A DNA stretch of 6,387 nucleotides, taken from contig JBBKWJ010000053.1 in NCBI GenBank assembly GCA_037968895.1, forward strand, positions 1 to 6,387, read 5' to 3'. This document shows, in pieces, positions 1 to 5,791 of the stretch. Below the pieces are notes generated by a model. The model did not search any database. It had not been told where the DNA came from and saw only the letters and a program-made list of their open reading frames with translations. The first letter of the stretch is position 1. Every line of letters starts with the position of its first letter. Source of the DNA: JBBKWJ01 sp037968895 (lineage in GTDB: Bacteria; Actinomycetota; Acidimicrobiia; Acidimicrobiales; SZUA-35). The position numbers and the translations under genes were made by a program.

Positions 1-33
1 CCCGGTGGAACCGCCTGAGGCTGTTCCCCCGGG
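1..33. other. Strong imperfect hairpin at the window edge
   Basis: Bases 1-15 (CCCGGTGGAACCGCC) pair with bases 19-33 (GGCTGTTCCCCCGGG) around a 3-base loop, giving a 15-bp stem with two mismatches (positions 6/28 and 12/22). The left arm may continue before the window. No T-run follows on either side, so it is not a classic intrinsic terminator, although actinobacterial terminators often lack one. Two reading frames could be tails of an upstream + strand gene: one stops at 16-18 inside the loop, and another (proline-rich, ...PEAVPPGPVR) stops at 44-46. The visible stretch is too short to choose between them. The hairpin could be a terminator of the upstream gene, a structured RNA end, or coding sequence that happens to pair. 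Confidence 0.4.
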
Positions 34-90
34 ACCAGTTCGATAGGTTTGGGGCAGGACGACCGAGAGACACGCCCCGTGAGCACTCGA

Positions 91-960
91 ATGCCAGAAG
101 CCGAGTTCGACATCACCGAGCAATTGGTGCGCTCGCTGCTCGAGCGCCAGTTCGCTGATCTCGCCCAGCTCTCGCTTCACCTGCTCGCCTCGGGCTGGGA
201 CAACACTATGTTTCGACTCGGCTCAGACCACATCGTCCGCCTGCCGAGACGCCAGCTCGGGGCCGATGTGATTGAGCACGAGCAGCGATGGCTTCCCCTT
301 CTCGCTGGCACGCTCCCTTTACCCATTCCGGCACCCACCCATGTCGGCGAGCCGAGCGATGGCTACCCATGGACATGGAGCATCGTGCCTTGGACCGCCG
401 GCGTTCCCGGAGACACCGAGTCACTTAATGCAGACCAGGCCATCGTGTTGGCCGACTTTCTTCGCGCCCTCCACCAACCTGCCCCGGCCGACGCTCCGGT
501 GAGTGAGTTTCGGGGAATGGCGTTCAGCGCGAGGGCTGACACGACGACCGATCGGTTGGCGTCAGTCGAGCACGCAACTGATCTCGTCACCCCCATTGTC
601 AGGGCGGCATTCCACGAAGCGCTCGAGGCACCTCTCGCCACGGCGAAAACCTGGGTCCACGGCGACCTTCACCCGCGCAACATCATCGTGAACAACGGCG
701 CAATTGCCAGCATCATTGATTGGGGCGACATGAACGGCGGCGACGGAGCCAACGACCTCGCTGCCTTTTGGATGCTTTTCGACGATCCCGAAGTCAGACA
801 GGCCGCCCTTGACGCCTATGGGGCGTCGGACGACATGGTGGCCCGAGCCCGCGGTTGGGCTGTGTTCTTTGGTGCGATCCTCACCGACGTCGGTCTCAAC
901 GGCGACGAGTTGTTTCTGGCCGTCGGTTCAAGGACGCTCCAGAATGTCGGCTACTCGTAG
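91..960 (+). CDS. Aminoglycoside phosphotransferase (APH)-family kinase
   Basis: This is a small-molecule kinase with the APH/choline-kinase fold (289 aa from ATG 91), usual length for the family. The N-lobe has the conserved SGWDN..FRLG segment (residues 34-44), then VRLPR (49-53) and an EHEQRWLP helix (62-69). The C-lobe has the Brenner-type catalytic motif VHGDLHPRN (189-197), with catalytic Asp192 and Asn197, and the metal-binding IDWGD (209-213, Asp210), a DFG equivalent. Fold and motifs imply ATP-dependent phosphotransfer in the cytoplasm. The substrate cannot be read from sequence: most chromosomal actinobacterial members are uncharacterised and should not be taken as resistance enzymes. 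In-frame alternative starts are GTG 79 and TTG 49. ATG 91 is preferred because GAG at 81-83 is well spaced and because family members, as recalled, begin with a similar M-x-x-x-E-x-x-[IV] stretch. The stop overlaps the convergent nfuA stop. Confidence 0.85.
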   Translation: MPEAEFDITEQLVRSLLERQFADLAQLSLHLLASGWDNTMFRLGSDHIVRLPRRQLGADVIEHEQRWLPLLAGTLPLPIPAPTHVGEPSDGYPWTWSIVPWTAGVPGDTESLNADQAIVLADFLRALHQPAPADAPVSEFRGMAFSARADTTTDRLASVEHATDLVTPIVRAAFHEALEAPLATAKTWVHGDLHPRNIIVNNGAIASIIDWGDMNGGDGANDLAAFWMLFDDPEVRQAALDAYGASDDMVARARGWAVFFGAILTDVGLNGDELFLAVGSRTLQNVGYS

Positions 961-1592
961 AACGGGTTTTCGCCTGCAGCGTGATCGGTGGCGTCGAGAA
1001 CTTCGGTGATCTCTGGAATGGCGTCCATGATCATGGTCTTGATGCCGTCCCTAAGAGTCGCCGCGCTGGCGGCGCAACCTTGGCAACCGCCACCCATGGT
1101 CACGATTGCGCTAGTTCCGTCGACTCCGACGAGGTTGGCGAAGCCGCCGTGGCTCGCCAGCGCCGGGTTGACTGCCTTGTCGAGAACGGCCTGCACCTTC
1201 TCTGGTAGTTCGCCGACGAGGTCGAGGTCGAGCCCCATAAGCGGGTCTGGCCGATTTGGGTTACGAATGACCAGGCCACCGTTGGCCGATTGGCCCGGGA
1301 TGTCGAGGACGGATCCCCGCATGTTCTCAATCGAGTTAGCGGCAATGATGATGCTCAACTCGCCGTGTGTGCCCTGGGTGTAGACCGAGTCGCCTTCTTC
1401 TGCTTCGCTGATTGGAACGAGGTCGAGCGCATAGGTGAATTCGGTCATGTTCGAGCCAGTGACTGAGACGCGCAGTGCCGTGCCGACGGGGTCGTCTTCG
1501 CCGGCTCGGACGTCGAGCACTACCGGCAGAGCGGTTTCGCTCACCGTCAGAATCGTCTGCTCGTCGGTCTCAGTTGTCGCTGTATCAGTCAT
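951..1592 (-). CDS. nfuA: NfuA-type Fe-S cluster carrier protein (NifU C-terminal domain)
   Basis: A 213-aa cytoplasmic Fe-S carrier that would take a [4Fe-4S] cluster from the assembly machinery and pass it to apo-enzymes. The C-terminal half (residues about 128-205) is a NifU-like domain: VNPALASHGG, then GGGCQGCAASAATLRDGI with the cluster-binding CxxC at Cys170/Cys173, then IPEITEVLDATDH. The N-terminal part (about 11-115) matches the layout of a degenerate A-type (IscA-like) scaffold domain: it begins LTVSETALPVVLDV, contains an NPNRPDP segment near its end, and has no cysteine. That two-domain order and the total length (E. coli NfuA is 191 aa) point to NfuA rather than a stand-alone Nfu. 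The start at 1592 is chosen because it gives the family-like N-terminus and has a modest GAAAG site (1599-1603) 6 bases upstream; the open frame extends to 1820 but that part is low-complexity and crosses into the divergent gene. It converges on the kinase gene with a 10-bp overlap. Confidence 0.9.
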   Translation of the reverse strand: MTDTATTETDEQTILTVSETALPVVLDVRAGEDDPVGTALRVSVTGSNMTEFTYALDLVPISEAEEGDSVYTQGTHGELSIIIAANSIENMRGSVLDIPGQSANGGLVIRNPNRPDPLMGLDLDLVGELPEKVQAVLDKAVNPALASHGGFANLVGVDGTSAIVTMGGGCQGCAASAATLRDGIKTMIMDAIPEITEVLDATDHAAGENPFYE

Positions 1593-1675
1593 TCGGCGCT
1601 TTCTTAAAGTCGTGCAACTAGCTTCCGAGGGTATCGCCGGTTGCGTAACACCGACGAACCGCCCACACTCACCCA
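1593..1675. promoter_or_regulatory. Divergent intergenic control region, nfuA / GT87 gene
   Basis: This 83-bp spacer must hold the start signals of nfuA (leftward) and the membrane glycosyltransferase gene (rightward). No convincing -35/-10 pair is visible for either. An imperfect palindrome, GTTGCGTAAC (1640-1649; arms GTT/AAC around a CG centre), lies near the middle and could be an operator, but such a short element could be chance. The rightward gene has no recognisable ribosome-binding site before GTG 1676, so a leaderless transcript, common in actinobacteria, is possible. Confidence 0.35.
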
Positions 1676-2842
1676 GTGCGATGGATGTGGGTTGGGGCAA
1701 TTGCGATACGGGTTGTTGCCACGGTTTGGCTGCTGGCATACCCACGCATCTCCGACTCAGATCTAACCGGGTGGGATGCGGAAAGATTCCAGGAAATCGC
1801 AGATCTGTCCGGTACACCATGGGTCGACGTTCCCGTCGAGTATCCCCCTGGCACCGTTGCGATCGCCAAATTGGTGGCGGCCGACAACACCGTTGGCACT
1901 AACGACCGCATCGTTGTGCTCTCGTTGGCTGTCGATCTTGGGCTCGCTGCGCTGCTGCGTCGGCATTGGACTAAGGCCGTTGCTGTCACCTACCTGCTCA
2001 TCGGACTTCCCCTAGTCCCCGCTGGCCTCCTCCGATTAGATCTGTGGGCTGCGTTCGCGGCCACGATGGCGCTCGTTGCGCTCCGAAGAAGGCAGGATTT
2101 TCGGTTTGCTGGCTGGGCCATCGCGGGCGCACTCATCAAGGTCTGGCCCGTCCTTATCATCGGTGCCGCCTTTGGCCTGCGAAAGACCCGAGCCGGGCTT
2201 ACCGCCATCGGCTTCGGCCTCATCGCTGCCGTCGCCTGGCTTGGCTACGCCGGGATCAAAGGACCACAGCAAGTCCTTTCGCTTCGAGGCGCGACCGGCT
2301 GGCAACTCGAATCAATAGGAGGCTCCCTTACCGGGCTATTTACCGACTCGGTGCCCGAACTCCAAAACAACGCGTATCGGATCGGCAACCTGTCGCCGTG
2401 GCTTGTAATCGGCGGTCGTGTGCTCACTTTCCTCGCGATCGGCGTCGCCATTTGGCGAGCCCGCCGGGCCCAGGTTCATGAGGAAGAGGCAGCGCCTCAT
2501 GGACGCGCAGAACGCGTCATGCTCGCCAGCACCGCAGCGATGATTGTCACTGCCCCGCTGCTTTCGCCCCAGTTTCTTCTGTGGCTTACTCCCTTTGCCG
2601 CGATGCTCTGGCCGAGCCGTTCGGCCAAGGCGACCGCGGTTGCCATCGCGATCACCGGCTTCGTTGGACCAGTGTTCGGCTACCCCAATCTTGCCGACAC
2701 CGTGCCTGCGTTGCTGCTTCTCCTAAGAGATGGAGCACTCGTTGCCGCCGTAGTTCTTGCGATACTCGAACTCGACGAATCAGCACTGCTACGAAACGGC
2801 AGCGCGCCATCGGGCCCCGGCGATACCGCTCCAGAGCAGTGA
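1676..2842 (+). CDS. GT87/DUF2029-type membrane glycosyltransferase (GT-C fold)
   Basis: A 388-aa polytopic inner-membrane protein, probably a GT-C glycosyltransferase using a polyprenyl-phosphate sugar (mannose in known actinobacterial relatives such as PimE) on the outer face of the membrane. After the first membrane helix (about 4-22) comes a long extracytoplasmic loop with acidic residues (SDSDLTGWD, 26-34) and VEYPPG (54-59), the loop that carries the catalytic acid in GT-C enzymes. Later family-like segments are RLDLWAAFAA (120-129), ALIKVWPVLII (152-162), GWQLESIGGSL (208-218) and SPQFLLWLTPF (297-307). About 9 hydrophobic segments are visible; the tail (371-388) is polar. The start is GTG 1676 or ATG 1685; neither has a clear ribosome-binding site. 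The last 54 bp overlap the convergent mannosyltransferase gene. The acceptor is unknown, and the family call rests on motifs and topology. Confidence 0.8.
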   Translation: MRWMWVGAIAIRVVATVWLLAYPRISDSDLTGWDAERFQEIADLSGTPWVDVPVEYPPGTVAIAKLVAADNTVGTNDRIVVLSLAVDLGLAALLRRHWTKAVAVTYLLIGLPLVPAGLLRLDLWAAFAATMALVALRRRQDFRFAGWAIAGALIKVWPVLIIGAAFGLRKTRAGLTAIGFGLIAAVAWLGYAGIKGPQQVLSLRGATGWQLESIGGSLTGLFTDSVPELQNNAYRIGNLSPWLVIGGRVLTFLAIGVAIWRARRAQVHEEEAAPHGRAERVMLASTAAMIVTAPLLSPQFLLWLTPFAAMLWPSRSAKATAVAIAITGFVGPVFGYPNLADTVPALLLLLRDGALVAAVVLAILELDESALLRNGSAPSGPGDTAPEQ

Positions 2843-4810
2843 GCCTCGTAGTCGAAGATCGATCAGATGGACGACATAACGAGCCGCGTCACCGAGCGCC
2901 AGTCGCTCTTGCGCGCGGGGCAAGTCGAGTTGATGCACAGAGAGTTCTGGATTGGTTATGAGCACCTCGAGTAGCAGGGCATTGCCGTCGGGCTCGAGCC
3001 GATTGAGATCGATCGCGTCGAGATGTAGCCCATAAGTAGAACTGAGCGGGTCGAGCCTTGCCAGACGCTGAGGAAACGCCCGACGGGCCAGCCATATGAC
3101 GAATCGTCCGAGCCAGTTCCAATCCTTCGGCGCAATCACGATCTGCGTCCCTAGCTGCAATTGCTTGGCGATTGGATCGGCGAATGGCGAGTCATCATTC
3201 ATCACGCAGACCAACGAGTTCGCTTGGTGGGTGCCTAAAAGCGTCGCAATGGTTTGATCATCGTCACCTCGATGCAAAACCGCGACGGGCCCGCCCGCCT
3301 CGGCCAGTCCGGAGCGGTATCGGGCAGGTATGGCTTGTCTTGGACTTACGGTCAACGCAAAAAGAATCAGAAGCCCGATCGCAGTCTTTATGTAGCCGGG
3401 CCCATCGATGAGAGCGAAGCCGAGGCCCGGACCTAGCGGCGGAACGAAAAAACATGCGGCCGCGGAGAACCCGACCAACGTCCGGTTGCGAGTACCCGAC
3501 GTTGCGGCCGCGAGGAGCAGAAGCCCCCAAGTGAAATACCAAGGCTGGGTGGTCGGATGCAGCATGGCAAAGATGAGAAGTGACCAGGCCAGCGTCAAAA
3601 CGCGATCGGCAGGATGGCGGATAAGGAACCACAGCGCCAAAAGGGCGGCGACGGCAAGACCTGCTGGCCGAAGCACGCCGAGCACCCCCTCTGCATCAAG
3701 GCCGAACGCCTTAGCAAATGATGACCCGGCAAGCTGGGTGACGCTCAGGAACGCGTTGACATTTCTCGCTTGCGCCAAGGCTGTCAACCAACCCCAGTTC
3801 CATCCGGTGACCACGCTGAAGAGAACGAGGACGCTGACCGTCTCCATTCCACCAAGAGCCATCCGACCTAAACGCTTCGCATGTGAAGGGGCCGCCATCG
3901 CCCATGGCCAAAGCAAGAACACAGCGCCCAAGATTCCTGGGATCTTGATGGCCGCCGAGAGGGCGCACGCGACGACGCCTACATGCACCAACCCGGGCCG
4001 ACGCCCTATCGCAACTCCGGCCATCAGGAAGCCGAGCATGAGCGCTTCGTTGTGTGCCCCAGACACCAGGTGATAGAGGACCACCGGATTTAGTGGCCCA
4101 AGCATCATTGCGTCGACCGGGTTTCGCCCCAAACGCCGTGCGATATCCCACCCGCTGATCGCAGCGAGGATCAATCCAAGCACACCAAGTAGGCGGTAGA
4201 GCAGCACACTCGCGACCACGTTTCCTCTGGCCACGCTGGCAATGGCGTGCGACACCGTCATGAAAACCGGCCCGTAAACCGAAGGCGCGTCGGCATACAC
4301 GGGGTCGACGGGAGCAAGAACCTCTTGATCGTCGAGCGCTCGTGGCCCGTCTTCATAAGGGTCGAGGCCAGCAGTCGCCATCTCGCCATAGGCCACGTAC
4401 GCGTAGACGTCGCGGCTAGCTAATGGAGGTGCCAAGACGAGAGGCAGCATCCACACGATGGCCAGCACAATCAGCGGCTTGACCCCACCAAGGCCAGCGA
4501 GCGTGAAGCGGCGAAGTCGCATCCAGACCCGGATCATGATGATGAGCCCGGCACACGAAATCACGAGTCCTGGCAGCATCCATCCGCTCGGCTCAATGAA
4601 TCGACCGGGTGGAAGCCAGAAAAATGGTGCCGGTCCCCGTCGTCCGGCGCCCGCGACGGCGCCTCCGATCGCCAGACAGAGCGACCCAAAACCGCCGAGC
4701 GCAACGAGCGTCGACCAGCGTCTCGGCAACTCGGTCGCCGGCAAAAGGGTTGGTGCAGGGGCGGCAGGAATGATGGGGCGAGTGTAGGCGCCCCTGCTGA
4801 GGCGAGACAT
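2789..4810 (-). CDS. MptB-like alpha-1,6-mannosyltransferase (GT-C) fused to a degenerate GT2 domain
   Basis: A 673-aa protein. Residues about 33-490 are a polytopic GT-C enzyme like MptA/MptB, which extend the mannan core of lipomannan/lipoarabinomannan from polyprenyl-phosphate-mannose on the outer membrane face. Motifs: FWLPPGRF (64-71), SRDVYAYVAYG (132-142, Asp134 the likely catalytic acid), GLDPY (148-152), APSVYGPVF (175-183), NPVVLYHLVSGAHNEALM (241-258), KIPG (289-292) and QPWYFTW (422-428). MptB proteins normally end near here. Residues about 505-655 add a soluble, presumably cytoplasmic region resembling the second half of a DPM1-type GT2: VAVLHRG, then LVCVMNDD at the DxD position, TQIVIA, ARRAFPQRLARLDPLSS, and AIDLNRLEPDGNALLLEVL. 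The GT2 N-terminal half is absent and the RxxGxSK signature is lost, so the domain is probably inactive. ATG 4810 has a purine-rich GGTGGGGAAGGA directly before it. The gene diverges from the WXG operon; its 3' end overlaps the GT87 gene by 54 bp. Confidence 0.85.
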   Translation of the reverse strand: MSRLSRGAYTRPIIPAAPAPTLLPATELPRRWSTLVALGGFGSLCLAIGGAVAGAGRRGPAPFFWLPPGRFIEPSGWMLPGLVISCAGLIIMIRVWMRLRRFTLAGLGGVKPLIVLAIVWMLPLVLAPPLASRDVYAYVAYGEMATAGLDPYEDGPRALDDQEVLAPVDPVYADAPSVYGPVFMTVSHAIASVARGNVVASVLLYRLLGVLGLILAAISGWDIARRLGRNPVDAMMLGPLNPVVLYHLVSGAHNEALMLGFLMAGVAIGRRPGLVHVGVVACALSAAIKIPGILGAVFLLWPWAMAAPSHAKRLGRMALGGMETVSVLVLFSVVTGWNWGWLTALAQARNVNAFLSVTQLAGSSFAKAFGLDAEGVLGVLRPAGLAVAALLALWFLIRHPADRVLTLAWSLLIFAMLHPTTQPWYFTWGLLLLAAATSGTRNRTLVGFSAAACFFVPPLGPGLGFALIDGPGYIKTAIGLLILFALTVSPRQAIPARYRSGLAEAGGPVAVLHRGDDDQTIATLLGTHQANSLVCVMNDDSPFADPIAKQLQLGTQIVIAPKDWNWLGRFVIWLARRAFPQRLARLDPLSSTYGLHLDAIDLNRLEPDGNALLLEVLITNPELSVHQLDLPRAQERLALGDAARYVVHLIDLRLRGSLLWSGIAGARWRAAVS

Positions 4811-4899
4811 TCCTTCCCCACCCCGCTCATTACATTTACTTCTTGTGTTTTACGTTTATATACGCTTAACTACTTCTTCTTACACCAACAGGAGACACC
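4811..4899. promoter_or_regulatory. AT-rich divergent promoter region, mptB-like gene / WXG operon
   Basis: This 89-bp spacer is much more AT-rich than its surroundings. For the rightward operon a possible sigma-70-type promoter is TTTACT (4835-4840), a 16-bp spacer, and TATATA (4857-4862), each box matching consensus at 4 of 6 bases. That would place transcription start near 4870 and leave a leader of about 30 nt with the ribosome-binding site AGGAGA (4890-4895). A second option is TTGTGT (4843-4848) with TTAACT (4866-4871). The TATATA stretch is nearly symmetric and could also serve the leftward gene, but no good -35 box was found on that strand. Confidence 0.4.
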
Positions 4900-5394
4900 A
4901 TGACACTTCTCGGAGCACAACTCGACGACCTCGCAGGATTGGCCCAGCGCCTCGCAACCACCTCCGCCGATGTCGGCACCGCACGAGAGAGTTCGGTATC
5001 GACGTCAACAAACGTCATCACTGCTGTCGCCGACGCAGCTCAACAAGCTCTCACCGCAATCACCACGCAGATGGAGCAGCTCGAAGCGTCGGTCGCTGGC
5101 GCGGTTGCCCAGGCCGAAAGCACCCAGTGGACCGGCGCAAACGCAGACCGGTTCCGGGGAGCGGCGCAAGAATTTCACGGCGCAATGTCGGCGGGTCAGC
5201 GGGCGACCACTGAGGCCTTCCAGTCATTTCAGGCTTCGGTCGGCGCGATGAACGACACGCTAGGTACGTATGTCCAGCAGTTCGGAACAGCCCTCACCTC
5301 GGCCCAAGACTCTGCCACTGCGATGTCGGCCGCAGTCGAATCGCAGCGCGCCAATCTCGACCAAGTAATGAACGCTGGTTTGTCGGTCCTGTAA
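4900..5394 (+). CDS. WXG100-like type VII secretion protein
   Basis: A 164-aa, almost entirely helical protein rich in Ala, Gln, Ser and Thr, with no signal peptide, membrane segment or cysteine. Two long helical stretches flank QWTGANADRFRGAAQEF (residues 76-92), in which Trp77-Thr78-Gly79 is the WxG turn and the following A..F pattern is typical of the WXG100/ESAT-6 superfamily helical hairpin. The protein is longer than the usual ~100 residues, with a further helix (about 125-155) after the hairpin. Known relatives are exported by ESX/type VII systems, often as dimers with a partner. No clear C-terminal YxxxD/E export signal is visible, so the neighbour may supply it. ATG 4900 has the good site AGGAGA (4890-4895). 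It heads a three-gene operon and overlaps the next gene by one base (TAATG). Confidence 0.75.
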   Translation: MTLLGAQLDDLAGLAQRLATTSADVGTARESSVSTSTNVITAVADAAQQALTAITTQMEQLEASVAGAVAQAESTQWTGANADRFRGAAQEFHGAMSAGQRATTEAFQSFQASVGAMNDTLGTYVQQFGTALTSAQDSATAMSAAVESQRANLDQVMNAGLSVL

Positions 5395-5762
5395 TGCCGA
5401 CATCACATGAGTTCGACCATGCCGCCGCGCTCTACGACCAGGTTGCCTCCGACATCGCAACGGTTCTCGGACCGCCGACGGCGCTGCTTGGCGTCGAGAC
5501 CGTCAGCGGCGGCATGCTCGGGCTCGTCGTTGACGCAACCATCGACGCGGCCACCGCCAACGTCGCCACATGTATTCGCGATCTCCAAGACTCGGCCGCG
5601 CTCTGCCGCCAACGCGCAGAGGCATGCCGACAGTTCGCCGCAGAGATGGCGACGTACCACCAGGCACTTGACCAGTGGTCAACCGAGATACCGCCCGACC
5701 GGGTTCGTCTTGATTCCCGACCCGCTCGACCCAACAAGCCTGCCATCTGGGTCGAGGTCTAG
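5394..5762 (+). CDS. Small helical protein, probable partner of the WXG-like protein
   Basis: A 122-aa protein of no recognised family. It starts at ATG 5394, sharing the A of the preceding TAA stop and lacking its own ribosome-binding site, so translation is probably coupled to the WXG-like gene. Two helical stretches (about 5-25 and 45-97) are joined by a Gly-rich turn (GVETVSGGMLG, 33-43), a shape like the small ESX-associated helical hairpin proteins but without WxG. The tail (98-122) is proline- and arginine-rich and likely unstructured. Three cysteines (60, 71, 78) sit at helix spacings that place them on one face. No signal peptide or membrane helix is seen. By position it could be a heterodimer partner or adaptor for the larger product downstream. 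The gene ends 29 bp before the next start. Confidence 0.7.
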   Translation: MPTSHEFDHAAALYDQVASDIATVLGPPTALLGVETVSGGMLGLVVDATIDAATANVATCIRDLQDSAALCRQRAEACRQFAAEMATYHQALDQWSTEIPPDRVRLDSRPARPNKPAIWVEV

Positions 5763-5791
5763 CGGCCCCACCGAAACCGACAGGACTACTC

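Noticed and set aside
49..90. TTG start at 49 for the kinase gene
   Set aside because: It adds 14 residues of family-unlike sequence, has no spaced ribosome-binding site, and lies just after a hairpin and possible upstream stop; ATG 91 or GTG 79 fits better.
91..960. Aminoglycoside resistance gene
   Set aside because: Only the fold and catalytic motifs of the APH family are visible; nothing specific to a known resistance subfamily is seen, and the setting is a housekeeping one with no mobile element.
1593..1820. N-terminal extension of the nfuA frame up to an ATG at 1820
   Set aside because: The extra 76 residues show no family similarity, overlap the start of the divergent glycosyltransferase gene by about 145 bp, and NfuA proteins begin near the ATG at 1592.
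2846..3298. A frameshifted, separately encoded intact GT2 gene at the end of the mptB-like gene
   Set aside because: The frame is continuous with the membrane domain, there is no room for the missing N-terminal half of a GT2, and no alternative frame restores its motifs.
3408..4073. 221-codon + strand open frame inside the mannosyltransferase gene
   Set aside because: It is antisense to clear MptB motifs, its product is basic and low in complexity, and no ribosome-binding site or domain is visible.
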